From positions 2,851,656 to 2,915,655 of the forward strand of contig NZ_AP014815.1 of assembly GCF_001548095.1 (NCBI RefSeq): a DNA stretch of 64,000 nt, in the 5' to 3' direction. This document shows, piece after piece, positions 28,235 to 36,914 of the stretch. Within the stretch, counting starts at the first letter, position 1. Every line of letters starts with the position of its first letter. The position numbers were made by a program, and so were the translations under genes. The stretch comes from Geminocystis sp. NIES-3708. Lineage in GTDB: Bacteria; Cyanobacteriota; Cyanobacteriia; Cyanobacteriales; Cyanobacteriaceae. The notes under the pieces are model-generated. The model did not search any database. It was not told the origin of the DNA and saw only the letters and a program-made list of their open reading frames with translations.

Positions 28235-30910
28235 TTATTGAGTAATATAATTAGCTAAGATAATTTGTTCTCGATGTGCCTTAATTAGAGTTAAATTTTC
28301 TTTACTAATCTGTTCTAACATATAACAAACTTGGTCAGGAGTTAATAAACTACCATCATTTTTAGCACTACCTAAATAATTAATTTTTACTTGTTCTGAC
28401 TCTTGAAAATTATCATCAATTATAAATATTTTATCTAAGTTTTCTCTTAAATTAACCATTTTTTTCTTCCCAGTTTTAGCAGTTTTTTCCATCATAATTT
28501 CTGACGAGTTTTGCACTTGAGTAATCCAATTTTTCCATGAAGAAAGGCTAATTTTAGTATCCGCAGAAATGGTAATAATATATTCAGCCGTATCTAAAAT
28601 TTGAGTAGCTTTAGGAGATTTAATAGGTAATTCTTCTACTCGAAAAATCGGCAATTCTGGAGGTAATTGTGCCTTTAATTTTTCAGTAAATACATCAATA
28701 TTCATAGACGTATGATTTTCAAAATCCACAATTTCTCCATTACTTGTCATCCCTAATGATAAAGCTAATGCGATCGAAATTTTAGGTCCAGGATGAAAAC
28801 CTCCAGTATAAGAGATTGGAATACCCGCCCGTCTGATAGCTCGATCAAACAAACGCACTAAGTCTAAATGACTAACCAATGCCATATTGCCGTGTTTGCC
28901 AAACCATACCCGAATTTTTTGAGCTTTTTCTTGGTTAGGCTTAAACTCCCCTACATAATCAGGAATGGGAGGAGGAGTTACCACAATATTATGCCCAAAA
29001 TCTGGGCTGCAAACACCACAACTACTACAACCATCAAAGGCACAATCAGGCACAGTAGCTTCTTTTAACGCCTTTTCTAAGTCTTCTATAAGCCATTGTT
29101 TATCAATACCTGTATCTAAATGATCCCACGGTAAGAGCTTTTTAGTGAATAGTGAATAGTTGATAGTTGATAGTTGATTCTCTGATTGTGACTTATAGTC
29201 TATCATATCTTCTTCTGCCTTCTGCTCTCTGTCTTCTGCCTCCTCAAATACATTCCATTCGCCATTCTCCACCAGTCGATATTTCCAAGTTAACCCTGCC
29301 TCATCAATGGCAGTTTGCCATGCCTTATAAGCCTTATCGATGCTTTCCCACCATGAATCCATGCCAGCACCCAATTCCCACGCCCGACGCACCACAGGGG
29401 CTAAATTACGATCGCCACGTCCCACAAAATCCTCTATGGCAGAAATACGTACATCTGTATAATTAACTTTAACACCTTTGACAGGATAAAATTCATCACG
29501 CAAAATATTACGTTTACGCAAAAATTCGGAAGTAGAAACAGAATGCCATTGAAAAGGAGTATGGGGTTTAGGGGTAAAATTCGAGATGGTGATATTAAAA
29601 TTAAGGCGTTTATTAGTAAGATGACGGCATTCTTGACGCAACCATTTAACAGTTTCCACAATACCGATAACATCCTCATCGGTTTCTCCCGGTAAGCCTA
29701 TCATAAAGTAAAGTTTAACTTGATTCCAACCCTCCCTTACCGCCGTCTGAATGCCTCGCAATAATTCCTCATTGGTTAACCCTTTGTTAATAATATCGCG
29801 CATTCGTTGCGTACCAGCTTCAGGTGCAAAAGTTAAGCCAGTTTTGCGAGTACCACCAATAATATTAGCAATGTTTTCATCAAAGCGATCAACTCTTTGG
29901 GAAGGAAGGGAGAGAGATATATTTTCATCCTTGAGGCGATTTTTGATTTCAATGCCAACAGCAGGTAATGATAGATAATCAGAGCAACTAAGAGATAATA
30001 GACTAAATTCGTTAAATCCTGTTTGTTTCATCCCCTCAACGATGCTATTTACCACTTCTTCTGGCTCAACATCTCTGGCAGGGCGCGTTAACATTCCGGG
30101 TTGACAAAAACGACAACCTCTAGTGCAACCTCTACGAATTTCGATTGTAAGGCGATCATGTACCGTTTGCACATAAGGCACTAATCCTATAGAATAAGCA
30201 GGTATAGGGGTAGCTACCCGTCTTAAAATCCTTTCCGGCACATCATCACGATTAGGCTTGACACTGCCATCGGATTGCATATCATAGAATTGAGGCACAT
30301 ATACCCCCGGCACTTGTGCTAAATCCAATAGTAATTCTGTTCTAGTTAAACCATCTCGTTTGCCTTCTTCAATAACTAAACCAATTTCAGGTAACAATTC
30401 CTCCCCGTCACCTAAAGCCACGAAGTCAAAAAAGTCTGCATAAGGCTCAGGATTTGAGGTTGCCGTTTGTCCTCCTGCAAATATCAAAGGGTAATCGGTA
30501 TCTTTTCTTTCTTGCCAAGTCAAGGGAATATCAGCTAAACTCAGCATTTCTAAGATATTAGTCGCTCCCAGTTCATAACTCAAGCTAAATCCTAAAATAT
30601 CGTATTCTTTAACCTCTCGTTTCGTTTCTAGGGCAAATAAAGGGGTATTGGTTTCTCTCATCTTCATTGCCAAGTCGGGCGCAGGTAGGTAAGCTCGATC
30701 GCACATTTGCCTTGGTTGAGCGTTAATGATATTGTAGAGAATAATATGCCCTAAATTTGACGCTCCTACCTCATAAACTTCGGGATAAGTCAACACCCAT
30801 CGAACCTTTGCTGTGTCGAAGTCTTTATGTTTTGCCCCTAATTCGTTGCCTAAATAACGGGCAGGTTTAAATATTTCTGGTGTAATTAGTGTATCAGTTG
30901 CGATCGACAT
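28235..30910 (-). CDS. B12-binding-type radical SAM protein fused to DUF2344
   Basis: An 891-residue two-part enzyme. The first part (about 1-590) is a TIGR03960-like radical SAM protein with the iron-sulfur cluster cysteines C262, C266 and C269 in RRGCTRGCRFCQPGML. The second (about 665-880) is a DUF2344 domain (RVWFGKHGNMALVSHLDLVRLFDRA, GGFHPGPKISIALALSLG). A cysteine-rich linker (DGCSSCGVCSPDFGHN) joins them. The fusion is common in cyanobacteria; the reaction is unknown. Residues about 555-590 are a low-complexity insert encoded by intergenic-type repeats (see findings). Confidence 0.88.
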   Translation of the reverse strand: MSIATDTLITPEIFKPARYLGNELGAKHKDFDTAKVRWVLTYPEVYEVGASNLGHIILYNIINAQPRQMCDRAYLPAPDLAMKMRETNTPLFALETKREVKEYDILGFSLSYELGATNILEMLSLADIPLTWQERKDTDYPLIFAGGQTATSNPEPYADFFDFVALGDGEELLPEIGLVIEEGKRDGLTRTELLLDLAQVPGVYVPQFYDMQSDGSVKPNRDDVPERILRRVATPIPAYSIGLVPYVQTVHDRLTIEIRRGCTRGCRFCQPGMLTRPARDVEPEEVVNSIVEGMKQTGFNEFSLLSLSCSDYLSLPAVGIEIKNRLKDENISLSLPSQRVDRFDENIANIIGGTRKTGLTFAPEAGTQRMRDIINKGLTNEELLRGIQTAVREGWNQVKLYFMIGLPGETDEDVIGIVETVKWLRQECRHLTNKRLNFNITISNFTPKPHTPFQWHSVSTSEFLRKRNILRDEFYPVKGVKVNYTDVRISAIEDFVGRGDRNLAPVVRRAWELGAGMDSWWESIDKAYKAWQTAIDEAGLTWKYRLVENGEWNVFEEAEDREQKAEEDMIDYKSQSENQLSTINYSLFTKKLLPWDHLDTGIDKQWLIEDLEKALKEATVPDCAFDGCSSCGVCSPDFGHNIVVTPPPIPDYVGEFKPNQEKAQKIRVWFGKHGNMALVSHLDLVRLFDRAIRRAGIPISYTGGFHPGPKISIALALSLGMTSNGEIVDFENHTSMNIDVFTEKLKAQLPPELPIFRVEELPIKSPKATQILDTAEYIITISADTKISLSSWKNWITQVQNSSEIMMEKTAKTGKKKMVNLRENLDKIFIIDDNFQESEQVKINYLGSAKNDGSLLTPDQVCYMLEQISKENLTLIKAHREQIILANYITQ
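29142..29249. repeat. Intergenic-type repeat tracts inside a coding sequence
   Basis: GTGAATAGTGAATAGTTGATAGTTGATAG (29144-29172) is built of 7-base units, and 29208-29244 consists of TCTGCC/TCTTC units. Both types normally occur between genes in cyanobacteria. Here they remain in frame within the radical SAM gene and encode its linker. Confidence 0.65.
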
Positions 30911-31115
30911 TATTTTTTACTATCTTGTATCTTTTTTCCATTATAAAAGGATGCCACTTAAAAGTTTAATTTCATAGAAAGTCAAGTATTGAGATATTGA
31001 ACTATTTAATGAATTTTTATCTAGAATAGATTATTCGGATAACCACACCTGTATAACAACGAAACCTTTTTGTTTAAAAGTTATGATAGAGCAGTCGTTA
31101 TACATTGATATAAAT

Positions 31116-31397
31116 ATGGCGAAAATATTTGTTGTCGAATCTAGTAGTCAATCTGATGTTAAAGCATATAAAGTTGAGTCTTCAAGTCAGGCAGATGTGT
31201 TAGTTTATGTTGTTAATTCAAATTCTCAAGCTAAGGGTGATGAAAAATGGTTTTATGTCAAATCTCCTAGCCAAGCTGATACTAAAGTTTTTTGGGTGAA
31301 CTCTGCTAGTCAGGCAGATATAAAGGTGAAATTTGTAGATTCCCCAAGTCAAGCAAAATGGAACAAAGGACATCCTTTTCAGCGTAGAATCGGTTAA
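31116..31397 (+). CDS. Repeat protein of DUF6150/Septknot type
   Basis: A 93-residue protein made of about six repeats of the form V-(E/N/K/D)-S-x-S-Q-(S/A)-(D/K) followed by a beta strand: VESSSQSDVKAYK, VESSSQADVLVYV, VNSNSQAKGDEKWFY, VKSPSQADTKVFW, VNSASQADIKVKF, VDSPSQAKWNKG. This matches the DUF6150/Septknot pattern, small all-beta proteins with no established function. Start MAKIFVVE (ATG 31116) fits the family; an upstream ATG at 31083 adds 11 unrelated residues. It lies 102 bases upstream of the pentapeptide-nuclease gene on the same strand. Confidence 0.75.
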   Translation: MAKIFVVESSSQSDVKAYKVESSSQADVLVYVVNSNSQAKGDEKWFYVKSPSQADTKVFWVNSASQADIKVKFVDSPSQAKWNKGHPFQRRIG

Positions 31398-31499
31398 AAT
31401 CGGCACTTTTTAATTAATATTTTCCAGTAAAATGTTTAATAAAAGTTAGATATAAGTTGTTATAATTTATATCTAGCTTTTTTCACATAAAGTGAATTA

Positions 31500-33158
31500 A
31501 TGGATAGAGAAACATTACTAAGATTTTATCAAGAAGGTCAAAGAGATTTTACAAAAAATGCTTATTTTAAAACTGATGATTTAGAAGACATCAATCTCAC
31601 TAATGAAGATTTAAGCGATATTAATTTAAAAGGAAATGATTTAAGAGGTGCTGATTTTAGCCGATGTAATTTAACAAATGCTGATTTAAGTAGATGTGAT
31701 TTAAAAGGTACTGATTTAACTGATACTATTTTAGTTAATACTAATTTTCAAGGAAGTGATTTGAAGGGGATTAATGCTCAAAATAGTCATTTTGAAAATG
31801 CAAATCTTGACGGGTGTGACTTTTCAGGTTCAAATTTATATCAAGCTACTTTTATTAAGTCTAATTTATCTCATACAAAATTTAATAGTTGTACTTTAAA
31901 TCAAGCAAATATTCAAGAATGTTTACTCATATTAACTGAGTTTAATAATTCACAATTACTCAACATCAAAATAGAAAAAGCATCACTAGATTTATTAAAA
32001 AATGATATCAAATCTATTGGTAGTTATTGTCATTTTAATTATTCCAATTTAGAAAATGCAATCCTATTTCACAGTAACTTATCTGATTCTGATTTTAAGG
32101 GTTCTAATTTAATTGGTGCCAATTTAGAAAATGCAATATTAGTAAGTTGTAATTTTAATAATTGTTCATTAAATCATTCTAATTTTCAAAATGCTCGTTT
32201 AGGAGTAAGTTTATTTGGTAGTAAGTTTAATAAATGTGATTTTACTAATTCAAATCTTACTTTCACAAAAATACAAGATACTCAATTTATTCAGACAAGA
32301 TTAGTCAATGTTAATTTTAGTAAGTCTGTAATAGAAAGGACAGAATTTGTTAATTCAAATCTTGAGAAATCTGATTTTAGTGATAGTAAAATATTGAATA
32401 CTTTATTTGATAGAGTCATTTTAAATTATTGTATTTTTGAAAAAGTATCGGCAGAGCAAATTACTATAAAAGAATCAGATTTAACAGGTTTAAATATTCG
32501 AGAAGATAATCAAATATTTAGCTTAAAAACAACAGATTACTATCTTAATTTATTGATTAGGCAACAATTAGATTTTGTAGAAAGATATAAAAAAGGTAAT
32601 TTATTAGAGTCGAGTTTAATCGGATTTCATAGCGAATTAATAATTATTAATCAATCAGAAATAGATACTATTAGTAATTTTTCTTTTGATATGATTGATA
32701 AATATTCAAAGAATAGAAATAACCCTGAATCTAAAACTATTTACAATAATTTTTTTAAAGGTAAATTAGGAGAATTTGTTGTTAAAACAAGATTAGGAAA
32801 TATTGTTAATCAAGTAGATTATGAAAAATATGGAAATGGGATAGATGATGGAGGTATAGATTTAACTTTATTAAAAAATCCAAAAATTGGAATACAGGTT
32901 AAAACAAGAACGGAAAATTTGATGTTAGATGTAGATTGGTATGTGAATGAAAAAGAAATTGAAAAAAATAAATTAATAGTTTTTATGTTTATTGATAAAG
33001 AAATTGATATAAAAAATTCTCAATATAAAATCATTTCAGCAGGATTTTTAATAACATCAAAAATCAAATCTCAAGATTATATTAGTTTTAAAGCAAAAGA
33101 TTTATTATATATAGGTGGTATTTATGATGTTTTAAAACATTTAGAGGAAAAGTATTAA
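31500..33158 (+). CDS. Pentapeptide-repeat protein fused to PD-(D/E)XK nuclease-like domain
   Basis: A 552-residue fusion. Residues about 28-335 form a right-handed beta helix of pentapeptide repeats (NLTNEDLSDINLKGNDLRGA, then many A/S-(D/N)-L/F-x-x units), interrupted near 158-180. A helical linker follows (about 345-415). The C-terminal domain (about 420-545) contains GKLGEFVVKTRL (E425), GIDDGGIDLTLL (D454) and IGIQVKTRTE (Q466, K468). The E, D and Q-x-K set is the active-site layout of PD-(D/E)XK nucleases, closest to DUF4365-like domains. Pentapeptide repeats can mimic DNA shape or mediate contacts. A role in DNA cleavage or defence is inference. No signal peptide. Base composition is notably AT-rich. 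Confidence 0.82.
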   Translation: MDRETLLRFYQEGQRDFTKNAYFKTDDLEDINLTNEDLSDINLKGNDLRGADFSRCNLTNADLSRCDLKGTDLTDTILVNTNFQGSDLKGINAQNSHFENANLDGCDFSGSNLYQATFIKSNLSHTKFNSCTLNQANIQECLLILTEFNNSQLLNIKIEKASLDLLKNDIKSIGSYCHFNYSNLENAILFHSNLSDSDFKGSNLIGANLENAILVSCNFNNCSLNHSNFQNARLGVSLFGSKFNKCDFTNSNLTFTKIQDTQFIQTRLVNVNFSKSVIERTEFVNSNLEKSDFSDSKILNTLFDRVILNYCIFEKVSAEQITIKESDLTGLNIREDNQIFSLKTTDYYLNLLIRQQLDFVERYKKGNLLESSLIGFHSELIIINQSEIDTISNFSFDMIDKYSKNRNNPESKTIYNNFFKGKLGEFVVKTRLGNIVNQVDYEKYGNGIDDGGIDLTLLKNPKIGIQVKTRTENLMLDVDWYVNEKEIEKNKLIVFMFIDKEIDIKNSQYKIISAGFLITSKIKSQDYISFKAKDLLYIGGIYDVLKHLEEKY

Positions 33159-33173
33159 TTATCGATTCTAATA

Positions 33174-33340
33174 TTATATGGATAGAATCAATTTATGTTC
33201 AGTTACTCTTTGATTAATAAAATTAATATATTTTTCTTCTTTCTTCATACCAATATAATTTCTTTCGAGGTTTAAACAGGCTAACACAGTTGAATTTAAT
33301 GTATCTAATTTTACCAGTGTTGAAGTGTTTATGCGTTGCC
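33174..33340 (-). pseudogene. Decayed C-terminus of a DNA methyltransferase
   Basis: The minus strand holds a short frame ending at 33174 that reads LDTLNSTVLACLNLERNYIG, followed by MKKEEKYINFINQRVTEH. This matches the end of N6-adenine/N4-cytosine methyltransferases, where LDPF-G-GTT-x-A-C-x-x-L-x-R-x-(F/Y)-IGIE is followed by an EEY-x-x-A-x-x-R helix. No start, catalytic motif or SAM-binding N-terminal part remains. The adjacent 33345-33460 contains another orphan plus-strand piece (LFYQQELPEAFIIDYSKLG) that I cannot assign. Confidence 0.5.
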
Positions 33341-33627
33341 TGTAACTTTTTCATCTACATAACGAGCAGGTGAGATCGCCATTATTTTATCAACAAGAAT
33401 TACCTGAAGCTTTTATTATTGACTATTCAAAGTTAGGTAAAATAGACAATTATTAATTTTTCATAACAATTAGAAAACAATTATTGTTCATTATCAATTA
33501 TTAATTGTTAATATTGATACTGTTGAATAACATAAATAGCTTTATTAGTAAGATTGATATTTTCAAAAAAGAATTTATTGTCCATTGTTCATTTTTGATT
33601 TGAATGGAATAAAAAGGAGTAACATAG

Positions 33628-34095
33628 ATGGATTTTAGCCATATCCAATTTTGTACAGATAAAACAAAAATAGATTTAGTACAATTATTAGAGTTATATA
33701 AAAATACGGCTTTTTGGGCACAAAATCGTACTTTAGAAGATGTGAAAATTGCGGTTATTAATAGCAATCCTGTGGTTTCTATTTGGGATAATCAACGTTT
33801 AATTGGTAGTGGAAGAGCAACATCTGACGGTGTTTATCGGGCTACAATCTGGGATGTGGTAATTCACCCTGATTATCAAGGTTATGGTTTAGGTAGTAAG
33901 TTAGTAGAAACTTTAATCAGTCATCCTCATCTTAGTCGAGTAGAAAGAGTTTATTTAACTACCACTCATCAACAAAAGTTTTATCAAAGAATTGGCTTCA
34001 CAGAAAACCTTACGACTACTATGGTTTTATATAACCGTTATCCTACCAGTAATGATTTAGTTAAAGAATGTCAACAGTTAATAATTGATAATTGA
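33628..34095 (+). CDS. GNAT acetyltransferase, Ycf52/SNAT-like
   Basis: A 155-residue acetyl-CoA-dependent N-acetyltransferase. It shows WAQNRTLEDVKIAVINS, RLIGSGRATSDGVYRATIWDVVIHPDYQGYGLGSKLVE (acetyl-CoA loop Q-G-Y-G-L-G, given in two pieces by position 66-103), and FYQRIGF. This is the Ycf52 group, related to plant chloroplast NSI/SNAT enzymes that acetylate protein lysines and serotonin. The natural substrate in cyanobacteria is not settled. An AAAAGGAG ribosome-binding site precedes the ATG by about nine bases. Confidence 0.85.
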   Translation: MDFSHIQFCTDKTKIDLVQLLELYKNTAFWAQNRTLEDVKIAVINSNPVVSIWDNQRLIGSGRATSDGVYRATIWDVVIHPDYQGYGLGSKLVETLISHPHLSRVERVYLTTTHQQKFYQRIGFTENLTTTMVLYNRYPTSNDLVKECQQLIIDN

Positions 34096-34145
34096 TGATA
34101 ATTTCTTTGAATTATGTTTATTTATAAAAAAATATTTAGTTAATG

Positions 34146-34916
34146 TTAATAATTAAGAGGAAGAAATATTTGCCATTGTATTCCATCATCATTATCTTGA
34201 TTAGAATTTAATACCAATTTTCCTCCCATCATTTGCAGTAAAGTTTCACCTAACATAATTTTCATACCATTAGAGAATTGGGGCATACTGTTTAACTGTT
34301 TCAATTCTTCTATGGGAGGTTTAATAAAATCGATATTTTCACTGATGGTTAAATGTTGACAAGGAAAATCAATATTAATCATAATTTGTTTATCATCTTC
34401 TTTACTGACAACTGTTAAAATTATTTCCCCCATCTCACTATAATCAATTACCACTTCTAATAAAGAAATAAGGGTATTTGTTAACTTTTCCCTATCAATA
34501 TTGATTATTATATTATCTTTTATTTTTTCTAACTTGAGCTTTAGATTACGATTGGCTGCCTGTAAAGCCATTATTTCTTGTATATCTATTAACAATTCTG
34601 ATAAATCAACTTTTTGGATTTCTAAGGTTAATTTACCTACTTCTATTTTAGAAACTTCTGTTAATTGATCAATAATTCTCATTAGTTTTTTAGCATATTT
34701 ATAGGCTTCTTCAATAAATTCTCTTTCTTCTTCCTTACTTTCACATAAATCATTAATAATTAATTGATGTAAACCCATTAAACTACTTAGAGGTGAGCGA
34801 ATTTCATGGGCAATTCTACCAAGAAAACCCGCTTTAAAACGACTATTTTGTAAAGATAGTTGATAAGCCAGTTTTGTTTTAGTTAATTCTTCCGTAAAAT
34901 TATTTATATCTGTCAT
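34146..34916 (-). CDS. Short histidine kinase with degenerate ATPase domain
   Basis: A 256-residue protein. An intact HisKA dimerisation domain is present with H37 in RIAHEIRSPLSSL and an X region (KKLMRIIDQLTEVSKIEVGKL). The ATP-binding domain is abnormal: the N box reads NTLISLLEVVIDYSEMG instead of N-x-x-x-NA-x-K(Y/F), and no DxGxG box is visible where DFPCQHLTIS lies. The glycine-rich G2 box is reduced to GMKIMLGETLLQMMGG. It probably cannot bind ATP and may serve as a phosphotransfer or scaffold partner (inference). No sensor domain or regulator is adjacent. Confidence 0.75.
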   Translation of the reverse strand: MTDINNFTEELTKTKLAYQLSLQNSRFKAGFLGRIAHEIRSPLSSLMGLHQLIINDLCESKEEEREFIEEAYKYAKKLMRIIDQLTEVSKIEVGKLTLEIQKVDLSELLIDIQEIMALQAANRNLKLKLEKIKDNIIINIDREKLTNTLISLLEVVIDYSEMGEIILTVVSKEDDKQIMINIDFPCQHLTISENIDFIKPPIEELKQLNSMPQFSNGMKIMLGETLLQMMGGKLVLNSNQDNDDGIQWQIFLPLNY

Positions 34917-35164
34917 GAGGATTTAATACTTTTGTGTTTAAAATAGATTTTAATTTTGTACTTATTTATGTCTAACAAATAATATACTCAAAGTTTCAAG
35001 TTCTGATAAACTCTTAACTTATTCATTCTTCATTAATTATTGAGTCATAATAGGTTATCCGTCATAACTTACAAACAAAACAACGATTAATTAACTTAAT
35101 TAAGACTAAAACTCTGAATGTTAATTCTTAATTTGTCATTATTAATTCTTAATTTCTAATTCTT

Positions 35165-36886
35165 ATGTCTTTACCATCAAATAAGCCCTATAAAAGTCGA
35201 TTATTTAATTTTCTCAACCGACATTATATCAAGTTTAATAGTCAAGTCAATATTAAATTTCGTGAATTAGGTTATGTAGCAAAAACTGGTTTACAAAATC
35301 TAGTTTTGCCATTATTTTGGTTATGGGAAACTACAAAAAAAATTAATCAAACTTTTTCTCCTACTTCTTCCTCTGTTTCATCTCAGTTAAAGAATTCTAA
35401 TCAAAGAAAAGCCTTAGTTTCCTCAGATGATGTCATAAATAGTGTCAACGAAGTTATTAATTTTCATCCTCAATTAACATCTTTCCCCATTAAAAATTTT
35501 CAAGGTTTTGCTAGTAGAATTAAAGACAAACAAATTATTTGTGTTTTAGAAAATAATAAATTTACGGATATTATTCCTTTGAATAAACAAGAAGAAGTGA
35601 ATAATATTATTCATAATATAACCGATAAACTTACTAATATTCAAGTTTTATCCACTGCCCCACCATCTAACTTTTTTTCTCGGTTTTTAGCGTGGTTTAA
35701 TATTTTTGGAAAATCAAAATTAGACTTTACTATTTCTCAAGATATTAATAATCTTCATAAATCTGACTTAGTTTTAAAAAATCAATCTTCTTCTGATTTA
35801 TTTTTAGCTGAAAAGCATAACATTATTTACTTAATTGACAGTTTTTTTGCCATTTTAGAGAATATAGCATTTTTAAGTCACTCTAAACAATTAGATGATG
35901 ATCAAAATATTTTAGATACTGAAGGTAAAATTATTAGTGGTCAGAATCAAGATAATAATATAATTAATAATTCTCAAACGTTAAACTCTGACTACAAAAA
36001 AAAGTTATCAATTTTTCTCTTAATTCAAGAGGCTATAAACTACTTTTTTAAAGAAAAAAATAATAAAAATCAATTAATAGAAAATAATAAAAATTTTAAT
36101 CAAGAATTGTCTTTTAATAATGAAAATAATCTTGCTATTTCTCCCGCAAATTTATCTAATAATAAAATCTTTAAAACTATAATTAGTCAAACACAAGATA
36201 GTTTAGAAAATATTATACCTCTTGTACAAGATAGCACCGAACAAATCATTAGTCAGGGTTTAAATCAATTAAATATTGCTAAAAATAATTTATATAATAA
36301 ACTTAATAATTCTGACGATCCTTTTCAAGTTAAAATGCTAATTTTTGCCGCTATTGACTACTTTTTTTATAATAAGAATCAATCCCATAAATTATCATCT
36401 AATAATCATAATTTAGGATTTTTTTTAGAAACAGAAATTATTATTATAAATGAAGAAATTACTGATCCTTGGTTATCATGGGAAGATTTATTTGGTAATA
36501 ATATTTTACTTGACTCTTCTGTTAAGAATAATTCTAATATAGTAATAGAAGATAAACAATTTAATGGAGAAATTACTGGTAGTTTTGAGGATAGAGTGTT
36601 AGAATCAACTTCGGAATCATTAGAACTAATAATTAATGATTCAGAAATTGAGCAGATAACAAAAGGAAAAAATAATCAAAAAAATATAGTTATTCAAGAT
36701 AAACAAACAGTCAAAATACAAAAAAAAGAAATAACTTTAGAGGAAATAGAGGTGCAAATTACGGAAATAAAATATGAAAAACATTTATTAGAAATAATCT
36801 TAGAAAAACTTGATCAATTTATCCTATGGCTAGAGGAAATTATTGTCAAAATAGTCAATAAAATAAAATTTTTAATAAAAAAATGA
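35165..36886 (+). CDS. Large cyanobacterial hypothetical protein
   Basis: A 573-residue protein without a recognised catalytic domain. The N-terminus (RLFNFLNRHYIKFNSQVNIKFRELGYVAKTG, residues 12-42) and the block DPWLSWEDLFG (about 437-447) look conserved-type, separated by long asparagine-, serine- and lysine-rich low-complexity segments. A short hydrophobic stretch lies near residue 48-57 (LVLPLFWLW). The C-terminus is amphipathic and highly charged, suggesting coiled coil. It may be a peripheral or anchoring protein; I do not recognise a function. Direct repeats of TTAATTCTTAATTT lie immediately upstream. Confidence 0.7.
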   Translation: MSLPSNKPYKSRLFNFLNRHYIKFNSQVNIKFRELGYVAKTGLQNLVLPLFWLWETTKKINQTFSPTSSSVSSQLKNSNQRKALVSSDDVINSVNEVINFHPQLTSFPIKNFQGFASRIKDKQIICVLENNKFTDIIPLNKQEEVNNIIHNITDKLTNIQVLSTAPPSNFFSRFLAWFNIFGKSKLDFTISQDINNLHKSDLVLKNQSSSDLFLAEKHNIIYLIDSFFAILENIAFLSHSKQLDDDQNILDTEGKIISGQNQDNNIINNSQTLNSDYKKKLSIFLLIQEAINYFFKEKNNKNQLIENNKNFNQELSFNNENNLAISPANLSNNKIFKTIISQTQDSLENIIPLVQDSTEQIISQGLNQLNIAKNNLYNKLNNSDDPFQVKMLIFAAIDYFFYNKNQSHKLSSNNHNLGFFLETEIIIINEEITDPWLSWEDLFGNNILLDSSVKNNSNIVIEDKQFNGEITGSFEDRVLESTSESLELIINDSEIEQITKGKNNQKNIVIQDKQTVKIQKKEITLEEIEVQITEIKYEKHLLEIILEKLDQFILWLEEIIVKIVNKIKFLIKK

Positions 36887-36914
36887 GTTGTTAATTGTTA
36901 ATTGTTAGTTGTTT
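36887..36914. repeat. 7-base direct repeat tract (TTAATTG)
   Basis: Four imperfect TTAATTG/TTAGTTG units between the hypothetical gene and ssb. Similar tracts lie upstream of coaD (43085-43110, AACAATT units) and in front of 35165. Such tracts are typical of intergenic DNA in AT-rich cyanobacteria. Confidence 0.6.

Noticed and set aside
29151-29249. A CRISPR-like array, suggested by the repeated units near 29150
   Set aside because: The units are 6-7 bases, contiguous and without spacers, and they are in frame within a gene.
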